Positions 1 to 6,243 of a stretch of DNA of 9,063 nucleotides are shown here, piece by piece. The notes below the pieces were generated by a model. The model saw only the letters and a list, made by a program, of their open reading frames with translations. It was not told where the DNA came from and ran no database searches. Within the stretch, counting starts at the first letter, position 1; every line of letters starts with the position of its first letter. The DNA is taken from positions 1-9,063 of the forward strand of contig JALHET010000063.1 of NCBI GenBank assembly GCA_022839525.1, written 5' to 3'. Made by a program: the position numbers and the translations under genes. The stretch comes from Lentisphaerota bacterium. Its GTDB lineage: Bacteria > Verrucomicrobiota > Kiritimatiellia > RFP12 > UBA1067.

Positions 1-922
1 GGGGAACCGGCGGGTCTTTCACGGCAGGCGGGAAACGCGGATCGCGCAGGGGAGCGGAAGAGGGGGAGGGGGCAACAGGCGGCTTCTGGTTTTGGGGGCT
101 GGCCTTCGGTGTGGCGGCGAGCGCGGCGGGGGCCACAGACACATTCGGTGCGGCAGTGATGACCGGGGGGGGGACGGGAACCGCCGGCGCGGGCGCGGCC
201 GGTGGCTGCGGCGGCGCGGGCGCAGGCTTAAGCGGTGGAGTTGCGCTGGCCGCTGCAGTGACCGCCGGTACTGGCGCGGCCGGTGGCTGTGGCGGCGGCG
301 TGGGCGCAGGGACGGCGGGCTGTGCTACAGGCTTTTTCACCGTTTCCCGGATGGTGGCCAAGTCGTTGTTAAGTTTATCGTTCTGCTTCTGCATGCGCCG
401 GATTTCATCCCGCAACTTCTCCAGTTCGCTGTCTTGCGAGGCAACCTTCTCGTGAACCTTTGCGGTGACCTCGCTCACGCCGTCCAGTTTTTTGCCGAGG
501 CTGGACTGCAATTCGGATGTGGCGCGGGACATCTGCCGCACCGATTCTTCCAGCACGGGAGATGTCTGCACAACGGGAGCCGGGGCGGGGGCGGGCTGTT
601 GCGGTGCGGTTTTTGTGGCCAAGGCGACATCGAGCAGTTTGGTCTGGACGGTCGACATGTTGCGCAACATGAAGATGCCCGCAGTGAGAAAACCGGTCAC
701 GACCACACCCATGAGAACCGCAAAAAAAATCGAGAGTTGCATCACACGCTTGCGGGCCTGAGCCCGTTCGGCTTCAAGGTAATCCTGAAACGCCTTCAGC
801 ACAGGGAAGGATTCCGCGTTGGCATGTGACGCCGCGTTATACATGGCGACCAGTCCGCCGCCTGTTCCGGGCGTCTCATATTCGGGAGCATCGGGCGTCT
901 GTTTGGGAGGTATTGCGCTCAT
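1..922 (-). CDS. Membrane-anchored coiled-coil protein with Pro/Ala-rich tail (partial, 3' end outside window)
   Basis: I do not recognise a named family. The minus-strand frame is open from an ATG at 922-920 to the window edge, giving 307 codons with no stop. The predicted protein has a soluble N-terminus (residues 1-60) ending in a basic stretch (RAQARKR), one transmembrane segment at about 62-86 (from LSIFFAVL to GIFML), and a charged heptad-like region at about 122-196 (containing ELEKLRDEIRRMQKQNDKLN) that should form a coiled coil. A Pro/Ala-rich region runs from about 198 to the edge. The positive charges before the membrane segment predict an N-in/C-out topology, placing the coiled coil and tail in the periplasm or outside. 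Within the tail a 16-17-residue block (PPQPPAAPxPAV core) occurs twice. No clear Shine-Dalgarno precedes the ATG and no better in-frame start was found upstream. It may be an envelope-spanning or tethering protein, but that is only inference from architecture. The Pro/Ala richness makes the opposite strand look open (92-829), which is a composition artefact. Confidence 0.8.
   Translation of the reverse strand, partial: MSAIPPKQTPDAPEYETPGTGGGLVAMYNAASHANAESFPVLKAFQDYLEAERAQARKRVMQLSIFFAVLMGVVVTGFLTAGIFMLRNMSTVQTKLLDVALATKTAPQQPAPAPAPVVQTSPVLEESVRQMSRATSELQSSLGKKLDGVSEVTAKVHEKVASQDSELEKLRDEIRRMQKQNDKLNNDLATIRETVKKPVAQPAVPAPTPPPQPPAAPVPAVTAAASATPPLKPAPAPPQPPAAPAPAVPVPPPVITAAPNVSVAPAALAATPKASPQNQKPPVAPSPSSAPLRDPRFPPAVKDPPVP
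180..310. repeat. Imperfect direct repeat inside the Pro/Ala-rich tail
   Basis: Two GC-rich copies, at 180-226 and 261-310, share an ACCGCCGG start, a GGCGCGGCCGGTGGCTG core and a GGGCGCAGG end. They differ by a few substitutions and a three-base indel, so the reading frame of the minus-strand gene is kept. In the protein they give two Pro/Ala blocks of 17 and 16 residues. This looks like tandem-type duplication of a low-complexity linker, a segment likely to vary in length between strains. Confidence 0.75.
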
Positions 923-965
923 GGAAGATAGCTTAGAGTATTTGGACGGGGCATAAAAGGGGAAA

Positions 966-1213
966 ATGGAACGGGGAATCCGGATCAGAGCATTTTCAGA
1001 ACACCTCCTGACTGCGACCCCGACACAATCCCGACACGACTCCGCAAAACCATTGACGAACCTTCGGCAACGCGCTATGTTCAAGACACGGGAGCCAAGC
1101 TTGCATTGCTTTTATGCTGTTTCAACTTTTTGCTGTGTTTGCTACCCATCGTCGGGACACTGAGCATCATTGGCAAGGGTCTGGTCAAAGCATTTACGAG
1201 CAGCAGAACATAG
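966..1213 (+). pseudogene. Possible frameshifted small membrane protein (weak)
   Basis: One plus-strand frame is open from 932 to a TAG at 1211-1213 but has no ATG, GTG or TTG start before its hydrophobic part. It reads as a polar stretch (NPDQSIFRTPPD, then TIDEPSATRYVQDTGAKL) followed by a hydrophobic segment (LALLLCCFNFLLCLLPIVG) and a short basic tail ending TSSRT. If the run of four Gs near 974-977 had one more G, the ATG at 966 would read into this frame and give an intact protein of about 82 residues. A weak AGGGG lies just before that ATG. It may be a decayed gene, a sequence error, or chance; the opposite strand is also partly open. No family is recognised. Confidence 0.2.
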
Positions 1214-1245
1214 GAAAGGTCGGACAAATCATCCGGGTGTACGTC

Positions 1246-1260
1246 GCGTCGCGCCGACGC
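1246..1260. other. GC-rich hairpin downstream of the minus-strand operon
   Basis: GCGTCG (1246-1251) and CGACGC (1255-1260) form a perfect 6-base-pair stem with a three-base loop, about 37 bases beyond the stop codon of the C45 gene. It could end or protect the 3' end of the operon transcript. It lacks a T-tract on either strand, so it is not a classical intrinsic terminator. Confidence 0.35.
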
Positions 1261-1296
1261 TCAATGGCAACGTTATTTACATGAAGCAGGTCTTTT

Positions 1297-2445
1297 TTAC
1301 GGCAGGGACGCCGCATAGAAGTCGAGGACCGCTTTCAGGTTGACCTTGGTGTAGGGCTCGTCGCACGCGGGAGTTTTCTTGCCCGCATCGGCGAACCACA
1401 CATCCAGTGTTTCCGGCATGAAGATGGCGTTGTGCAGGTTGGAGCGCATGGCCACCGGACGTTTGATGATCTCGATCATGACTTCCGGCGTGATCTTGCC
1501 GAACTGCGCATGCAGGCGCTCCGACAATGTTTTTGCTCGGGCGCCTGCGGACATCATGACGGTGTCTTTCGGCACGGTCGGCAGGCGGGGGGGTTGCTCT
1601 CCCGGTTGCAGCACTTCCAATTTCTCGGGCGTCGCATAAACTCCCGTCATGTTCCGTTTCGCGTCACTGATCACGTAGTAATACTCGCAGGTGCGCGGCA
1701 CCTTGCGCATGATCGCCAGCGCCTGCTCAACGGTTTCGGCTTTTTCCGCGATTTCGCGCATCAGGAAGGTCATCGGCATGCCGTCCCATGCGCCCTCGCC
1801 ATGACCGCCCATCTCTCCGATCGCCAGTCCGTGCGCGTTCATCGCGGTGACCGTGCCGAGAAAGCCGGCGTATCCCACCGACAGCCACGGGATACCCCCA
1901 TTGGGCACGAACACCTGTAGAACCGTGTATTTTTGCAGGTTGATGTCGCGCATGTAATCCAGCACACGCGCATGCACGACGCGCCCGTCGGCGGTGGCCG
2001 TGTTACAGGCCGCCACGCCGCTGCAGTGGAACAGTTCGGGAAAAAAGTTTCCGCATAAAGCGTCACGCCCGGTAATGTTTGCGGCTGCCGCCATGGCTTT
2101 GCATTCCCGGATGAAGCGCTCCGGAGTGTGGGGCGAGGAACGACGGTAAATCTCGTCAATGTGGTCGTAAAACCACTTCCCTTTTTGCACGACATATCCC
2201 GTAGCCACCAGCGCCATTGTGCGCGGCATCACATGGGGCACCAGGTCTGCCAGCAAGCGTCCGTGCGCCCCACCCATCTGTTCCGGGGTACCGCTCACCA
2301 CGAGCACGCGCTTTGTGCCGAGTGTGCATAAGAGGCCATGTCCTTCCGGGTCTTTCGCGACCGCCTTCAGCTCTTGCGCCGACAGTGTCCATGCGGTCAA
2401 CAGCGTTGCCCCCGCACACACCGTACCCCTGATCATCCGTTTCAT
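1297..2445 (-). CDS. Secreted C45-family Ntn hydrolase/acyltransferase (penicillin acyltransferase-like)
   Basis: The 382-residue protein starts with a classic signal peptide (KRMIR, a hydrophobic stretch, likely cleavage after AWTLSAQ at residue 24). The middle carries the pattern of the C45/acyl-CoA:6-aminopenicillanate acyltransferase group of N-terminal-nucleophile enzymes: a candidate nucleophile Cys141 in HCSGVAACNT, then DGRVVHARVLDY (Arg160 and Asp163), then AMNAHGLAIGE around 201-211. Family members usually cleave themselves just before the Cys and then hydrolyse or transfer amide-linked acyl groups; substrates vary widely and cannot be read from the sequence. The residue before the Cys is His where many relatives have Gly. 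The ATG lies inside an ATGA overlap with the stop of the hydrolase gene, with GGAG eight bases upstream (2457-2454), so translational coupling is likely. It is the last gene of the operon. The family call is good; the substrate is unknown. Confidence 0.8.
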   Translation of the reverse strand: MKRMIRGTVCAGATLLTAWTLSAQELKAVAKDPEGHGLLCTLGTKRVLVVSGTPEQMGGAHGRLLADLVPHVMPRTMALVATGYVVQKGKWFYDHIDEIYRRSSPHTPERFIRECKAMAAAANITGRDALCGNFFPELFHCSGVAACNTATADGRVVHARVLDYMRDINLQKYTVLQVFVPNGGIPWLSVGYAGFLGTVTAMNAHGLAIGEMGGHGEGAWDGMPMTFLMREIAEKAETVEQALAIMRKVPRTCEYYYVISDAKRNMTGVYATPEKLEVLQPGEQPPRLPTVPKDTVMMSAGARAKTLSERLHAQFGKITPEVMIEIIKRPVAMRSNLHNAIFMPETLDVWFADAGKKTPACDEPYTKVNLKAVLDFYAASLP

Positions 2446-4136
2446 TCTGTGGTCTCCATGGCGAATTCAAACACCGCCGCGAACATGCGCAGCAGGTCTT
2501 CCTGCCGGACGGCCCTTTGCGGGAGTCCTTGGGGGGCGTCGAAAACCGAATCGTCGGCCACCGCATTCAGCCGCCAATGCGTGAAACGGGCTTTGCCGCT
2601 CACATTGCCGAAAGCCCATGCGGCACTCAGCGGGGTGGCATCCTTCGCGAACGTCAGGTTCAGGGTTCCCTTCGTTTTCTTATGGTCGACCTTCACTTCA
2701 ACCGCCCGTTCGCCATTCGTCCCGCAGGATTCGGTGAGCGTGTAGTACTGCTTGAGCGCTTCCGGCGACAGTGCCGCGCCCGCCAGAGCGCCCACAGCCA
2801 CCCGATACCGCATCATCCTTTGCGGCGCGATCAGTGCCGCCGCTGTCCGGTTCGTGCTCGGTTCCGCTGTGCCGCAAAAGACCGTCGTGCCGCCACCGGT
2901 CAGCCACGGGTAATCGCCTTGCCCCAGCCCGGCTTTGCCGACCACGGGGAACTCCCCTGAGAGTTTGAAGCGCCCCGGGCCGCCGTTCACGTAGTCGAAA
3001 GCCAGGCGGTACGTTTTGCCGTCCGCTTTTGTCTCGGCATCGATGCCCGCCATGTGTGCCGTACCCGGAGACGGCTGGCCACCCGCAAGCGCGGAGAAAC
3101 CGGAGAGGAAAAGCCCCAGCAGCTCGACCGGTGTTTTTTCGCTGTTCCCTTCAGGGGGGTGCCACGAGGATGGCACGTCCGCGCCGAAAAAGCCGATCAC
3201 ATCTTTCATGATTTGCGGAAAAACGGCCATGGCCGTGTAGTGTCCCATCCCTTGCAGCCAGGTCACATGTCCGGAGATCCCTGCCGCTTCGGCCAACTGC
3301 CGTCCACATTCGGGAGGGATCACCTCGTCTTTTTCGGCACAAATCATACGCAGGTTGCCGTTTTCGCCCAGTTTTCTCAATGCGTCCTTGGCGGTTATCG
3401 GGTCGAGTCTGGCGATGCATGCCCAGACGCGGTCCTGCTCTTCCTGAGACAGCCCTTGGATAAAGGCGCGTATACGGCGCGTCTCGCGCGCCGTGAGGAT
3501 AATTTTCTTGAGGTCACAGCCGCCGAGCGTCAGGAAGGCTTTGCGGATGCGGGGTTCGAGGCCACACACGCTGGCCGACTGGATGGCGCCCATGCTGATT
3601 CCGGTGATGCCGATCCGCGAAGGATTCACCTCGGGCAACGCCTGCAGGATATCAACCGCCCTACGCGCGTCCTGCAGCCCCTGTTCCAGCCCGCCCATAA
3701 AAATATTCGAGCCGGTCGACAACATCTGCTTGCCCACCGTGCCGCCGCGTTCGCCGTAGTAAGGTTGTTTGAAGAAAAGCGTGATGATACCGTTCTGCGC
3801 CAGCCGTGTGCACAACATGCGTTCGAGGTCGAAATTGTCATGAATGATGTGCAGGCACACCACGGCGGGAAAGGCTTTGTCCCGCGTTACGCGGGCGGGC
3901 AGGTAGAGTTCGGCGGGCACGGTGTTGTTGGACTCATGCGGCGAAAGGATGGGCGAGGGATAGCGCAGGTCGTAGATCGCATGTTTGTGCGTCTGTTCCC
4001 GGAAAACGCGCGTGTAGGTAAAGGCTTTCCCCGTATAACTCTGCGCTGCCTGCACCGTCACCCTCTCCGGCTCAGGCGATATCGTTTGGCCATACGCCAC
4101 ACCCGTGATCAGCAAAAAGGCCGCGATGCGCGTCAT
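2442..4136 (-). CDS. Secreted alpha/beta hydrolase with C-terminal extra domain
   Basis: The predicted 564-residue protein begins with a short signal peptide (MTRIAAFLLITGVAYGQ). The hydrolase domain spans about 45-320. A nucleophile elbow GISMG places Ser181, Asp270 in AEKDEVIP fits the acid, and His299 in GMGHY fits the catalytic base, so the triad appears complete. The fold resembles dienelactone hydrolase or acetylxylan-esterase-like serine hydrolases. Residues from about 360 to 564 form a separate beta-rich region (TYRLAFDYVN, RFTHWRLNAV, DSVFDAP) that faintly recalls LolA/DUF2092-type lipoprotein-carrier folds; this is a tentative reading. I chose the ATG at 4136 over the farther upstream in-frame ATG at 4442 because it gives a signal peptide, has GGGGAG five bases before it, and overlaps the upstream stop as ATGA. 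The substrate is unknown; an ester is most likely. Confidence 0.85.
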   Translation of the reverse strand: MTRIAAFLLITGVAYGQTISPEPERVTVQAAQSYTGKAFTYTRVFREQTHKHAIYDLRYPSPILSPHESNNTVPAELYLPARVTRDKAFPAVVCLHIIHDNFDLERMLCTRLAQNGIITLFFKQPYYGERGGTVGKQMLSTGSNIFMGGLEQGLQDARRAVDILQALPEVNPSRIGITGISMGAIQSASVCGLEPRIRKAFLTLGGCDLKKIILTARETRRIRAFIQGLSQEEQDRVWACIARLDPITAKDALRKLGENGNLRMICAEKDEVIPPECGRQLAEAAGISGHVTWLQGMGHYTAMAVFPQIMKDVIGFFGADVPSSWHPPEGNSEKTPVELLGLFLSGFSALAGGQPSPGTAHMAGIDAETKADGKTYRLAFDYVNGGPGRFKLSGEFPVVGKAGLGQGDYPWLTGGGTTVFCGTAEPSTNRTAAALIAPQRMMRYRVAVGALAGAALSPEALKQYYTLTESCGTNGERAVEVKVDHKKTKGTLNLTFAKDATPLSAAWAFGNVSGKARFTHWRLNAVADDSVFDAPQGLPQRAVRQEDLLRMFAAVFEFAMETTE

Positions 4137-5821
4137 TTTCTCTCCCCCCGGGCTGCTTGGTTTACCGCCGTTTCCGCGGCGCGGTACTGTCTTCTGAAGA
4201 ACGCCGTCCACTCGCGCAGGATCGCGAGCCGCGGCATCTTGGCATAGGTTCCGGTCGCGCTCTCCCATGTGAGGGGGCAGGGCAGATCCGGCATAGCCTC
4301 GAGCAGCCGCATCGCCGCAGGATGTTGCGCGGGGCCGCCGTGTTTCAGGATCGCCTGCCACGCCCGCTTCAATTCGTCGCCCGAGTCCATACACATGGCC
4401 CGGATCAGATCGCGTTGGATCCCGAAATGCGACGACGTCCAACGTGGTTCATAACGGAAAGCGGAGGCCAGCCGGTAGGCGTCCGTATCCGGTTGCCACA
4501 GGGGGTCGGCGAGATACGGGCGGTGTTCCTCAAACGCCGCCTGCAGCACGGGGTCATCGGAGGGATAGAAATCGCGCCGGATCGGCAAGCGCCGCAACGC
4601 GAAGCGGCGCGGCCCTCCCGGGGTGCCGACGCGGTAGTCCCATAACTGCTGACCCTCTTTGCCCAGAAGATACTCGATAAAGCGCACCGCCAGTTCGCGG
4701 TGCGGTGCGCCGCGCAACAGGCTCACCGGATCAGCGGTCACGCTGGAACCGCCCACCGGAGTCACGTAGGCCATGACCGGCTGTCCGCCCGGCAGGGCGG
4801 ACAGCTCCACCTGGAGCCGTCCGAAGAAATCGATTGCGATGCCCGCCGCGGCCGCGCCCATGCCCACATCCACCGGCACTTTGCCCGACGCATCGGTGAA
4901 ATATCGCGCGTTCGCGCCGATGCGCCGCACTAGGTTGACGCCCTCCAGCCACCCCCGGCTGATCGCGTCCTGATACGCCTGCGGCACATCGGGGGGGCGT
5001 CTGCCCGGAGCTTTTCCGGAGGCGCCGATGCGCGTCTCATAAAGCCGGATCTGTTCGTGAGTGTATCCGGCCGCTGCAACCGCTTTGGCGCACTGCGTCT
5101 GAATGATCATTTCGAAGGCTTTGGCCACGCTCCCGCTTTTGGTGGGATCGGCCAGTCCGAGATGGCCGAAATAGCGCGGGTCGGCCAGATCGTCCCACGC
5201 TGCGGGGGGGCGCGTGATCCCGAGATCGGTGAGGCGGTCTGGGTTGTAGCAGATCCCGAATGCGCTGAGCACACAACCGTAGAAAGCGTTGCCCCGCCAA
5301 ACTTCGCCGTTCAGTTCACGGGGGATCAGCTCGCGCCCCGCGCTGTCCTCAAAGAGTCCGGCAGGCACGCCGCCCGCGCCCCAGGCGGGCACAGTCAGAC
5401 CCTGTTTCTCGGCCTTGGCATGATCGTACGCGCCTCCGCCGAAAAAGAGGTCGATGCGGCATGTGATCTTTGCGGGATCATCGACGTGCCCGATACGCTG
5501 GCTCTCATGCCAGGGGATGTCTCCCGGTTGCGTGCCGCTGTAGTGCTTCGCAGAGGCCTCGTATTCGGATGTGAGATAGCGCATGATCTCTGTTGTGCCG
5601 CCGATTACGCGCCAGTCGATCCGCACGGGGCGCCCAAATCTCTTCCGGTGCCATTCCGAGAAACCTTCGGCGAATTCCTGGCGGAACGCCTCGTTGTGCG
5701 GGGTGATGATGACCAGTTCAAGACACCCCGCGCCCTTGTCGCCGGAGACGGGGACACGACGGAAGAAAAACGGCAAGGCGACAATCAGCGCCGCCGCCAA
5801 AAGAATGAGGAACTGCTTCAT
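4133..5821 (-). CDS. ABC-type extracellular solute-binding protein, extended
   Basis: The 562-residue protein has an N-terminal hydrophobic segment (residues 4-20, followed by RR) that acts as a signal peptide or a membrane anchor; there is no lipobox. Residues about 34-400 look like a family 1 / Fe3+-type periplasmic binding protein: ELVIITPHNEAFRQEF at the start of the first lobe, DLFFGGGAYD near 124, AFGICYNPDRL near 187, WDDLADPRYFGHLGLADPT near 209-227, and RFIEYLLGKEGQQLWDYRVGT near 380-400. Typical members are about 330-370 residues, so the last 160 residues are an extension of unknown role. It is the first gene of the operon and its stop overlaps the start of the hydrolase. No permease or ATPase gene is seen in the window, so partner transport genes must be elsewhere or the protein has a non-transport role. 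The ligand cannot be told from sequence. Confidence 0.85.
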   Translation of the reverse strand: MKQFLILLAAALIVALPFFFRRVPVSGDKGAGCLELVIITPHNEAFRQEFAEGFSEWHRKRFGRPVRIDWRVIGGTTEIMRYLTSEYEASAKHYSGTQPGDIPWHESQRIGHVDDPAKITCRIDLFFGGGAYDHAKAEKQGLTVPAWGAGGVPAGLFEDSAGRELIPRELNGEVWRGNAFYGCVLSAFGICYNPDRLTDLGITRPPAAWDDLADPRYFGHLGLADPTKSGSVAKAFEMIIQTQCAKAVAAAGYTHEQIRLYETRIGASGKAPGRRPPDVPQAYQDAISRGWLEGVNLVRRIGANARYFTDASGKVPVDVGMGAAAAGIAIDFFGRLQVELSALPGGQPVMAYVTPVGGSSVTADPVSLLRGAPHRELAVRFIEYLLGKEGQQLWDYRVGTPGGPRRFALRRLPIRRDFYPSDDPVLQAAFEEHRPYLADPLWQPDTDAYRLASAFRYEPRWTSSHFGIQRDLIRAMCMDSGDELKRAWQAILKHGGPAQHPAAMRLLEAMPDLPCPLTWESATGTYAKMPRLAILREWTAFFRRQYRAAETAVNQAARGERK

Positions 5822-5828
5822 CTTTTTG

Positions 5829-5832
5829 CCTT
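5829..5832 (-). promoter_or_regulatory. Ribosome binding site of the solute-binding protein gene
   Basis: AAGG on the minus strand sits seven bases before the ATG at 5821-5819, a good spacing, and supports this start as the first codon of the three-gene operon. Confidence 0.55.
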
Positions 5833-5892
5833 AACTATACACAGATTGTCCCGCCGGTGTTACAAAAAAGTGGGCGCGTCGCGGGTCGGTGA

Positions 5893-6117
5893 GGTTTCGG
5901 GTTCCTGTTTTCTGGTTTTGGGAAACTCTTCTTTCTTCAGCCGACGCGACGTGCGGCGAGTGCCGGTAGGCCGTACACGTTCACAGCGAAACGGTACGCG
6001 TCCACGTACACGAGAAATGAGGGCATCGTGTACGTGGACGTGTATGTGTACGGATACCCTTCGCTCAAAATTGAGATTGGGCCATCGTGTCGTCTCAGGA
6101 ACCAGAAACCTGTAACC
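5893..6117. repeat. Palindromic element with mirrored 7-base repeat arms
   Basis: The left arm is four consecutive heptamers at 5893-5920: GGTTTCG, GGTTCCT, GTTTTCT, GGTTTTG. The right arm at 6097-6117 is three heptamers AGGAACC, AGAAACC, TGTAACC, which are the reverse complements of GGTTCCT, GGTTTCT and GGTTACA. Between them lies a long hairpin of hexamer repeats (5994-6045). The period of exactly seven in both arms, in opposite orientation, argues for a defined element and not chance. It resembles dispersed intergenic repeats I associate with PVC-group genomes, but that comparison is from memory. Confidence 0.65.
5994..6045. repeat. Long perfect hairpin of CGTNCA-type hexamer repeats
   Basis: CGTCCACGTACACGA (5999-6013) is the exact reverse complement of TCGTGTACGTGGACG (6026-6040), with a 12-base loop. 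As RNA on the plus strand the stem extends outward by five further pairs, two of them G-U, to about 20 pairs (5994-6045). Outside this, CCGTACAC (5971-5978) matches GTGTACGG (6046-6053) and AGCGAA (5985-5990) matches TTCGCT (6060-6065), both inverted. The arms are built from six-base units such as CGTCCA, CGTACA, CGTTCA. No T-tract follows, so it is not a standard terminator. Confidence 0.75.
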
Positions 6118-6141
6118 AACCCCCTTAACGGTCAGTGAAAC

Positions 6142-6159
6142 GGGGACGCTCCCGTCCCG
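6142..6159. other. Short GC-rich hairpin upstream of nifS
   Basis: GGGACG (6143-6148) and CGTCCC (6153-6158) form a perfect 6-base-pair stem with the loop CTCC. It lies about 85 bases before the nifS ATG and has no T-tract. It could be part of a dispersed repeat or a regulatory stem. Confidence 0.4.
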
Positions 6160-6196
6160 CCGGATAACGATTAAGCCCTTGTGTTGCCTAGGGCGG

Positions 6197-6202
6197 TATA
6201 GT
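6197..6202 (+). promoter_or_regulatory. Candidate -10 box for nifS
   Basis: TATAGT here is close to the sigma-70 consensus and would give a leader of about 35 bases before the ATG at 6244. No convincing -35 box is found at 16-18 bases upstream, so the call is weak. Confidence 0.3.
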
Positions 6203-6243
6203 ATCGTTTTTGACGGTTTTTGAGTGCCGGGGTATGTGTCTTT

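Larger units (their letters stand above)
923..1296. other. Spacer without a firm gene (374 bases)
   Basis: This spacer lies between two minus-strand genes. It holds a GC-rich hairpin (1246-1260), an 8-base direct repeat CCCGACAC (1019-1026 and 1030-1037, period 11), a strong minus-strand Shine-Dalgarno match (AGGAGG, 1009-1004) that leads only to ATG-CTC-stop at 993-985, and a plus-strand open frame with a hydrophobic segment, listed separately. Base composition is visibly less GC-rich here than in the flanking genes. I see no RNA gene. Confidence 0.6.
5822..6243. other. Divergent spacer rich in inverted repeats (422 bases)
   Basis: The spacer separates the minus-strand operon from the plus-strand nifS gene, so it should hold promoters for both. 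Most of it is occupied by the palindromic element described separately (5893-6117) and a compact hairpin at 6142-6159. A further bulged 11-base-pair pairing joins CGTCGCG/TCGG (5877-5889) with CCGACGCGACG (5941-5951), enclosing the left heptamer array. Open frames here, such as 5937-6119 on the minus strand, consist of repeat translations (YTYTSTYT, VYVDAY) and are not believable genes. Confidence 0.65.

Noticed and set aside
92..829. Long plus-strand open frames over the first gene (245, 114 and 98 residues)
   Set aside because: Their translations are Arg/Gly- or Ala/Gly-rich low-complexity; the minus-strand frame has a membrane segment, coiled coil and consistent tail.
985..1009. Perfect minus-strand AGGAGG followed by ATG
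   Set aside because: The reading frame is ATG-CTC-stop, so no protein is made; a leader role cannot be excluded but nothing supports it.
3054..4247. Plus-strand open frame of 397 residues opposite the hydrolase
   Set aside because: Shadow of a GC-rich gene; the minus-strand protein has a signal peptide and complete catalytic triad.
4137..4442. Upstream start for the hydrolase giving 666 residues
   Set aside because: The extra 102 residues overlap the solute-binding gene, look compositionally wrong, and would bury the signal peptide.
5834..5865. Promoter for the minus-strand operon with TATAGT (5839-5834) and TTGTAA (5865-5860)
   Set aside because: Spacing is 20 bases, and the start of transcription would fall downstream of the AAGG ribosome site, leaving almost no leader.
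5057..6115. Plus-strand open frame of 352 residues opposite the solute-binding protein
   Set aside because: Antisense shadow that runs on into the repeat-filled spacer.
5893..6117. CRISPR array
   Set aside because: Repeat units are only 6-7 bases, adjacent without unique spacers, and no cas gene is nearby.
5937..6119. Small minus-strand frame with YTYTSTYT and VYVDAY
   Set aside because: It is a translation of the hexamer repeat hairpin, not a credible protein.
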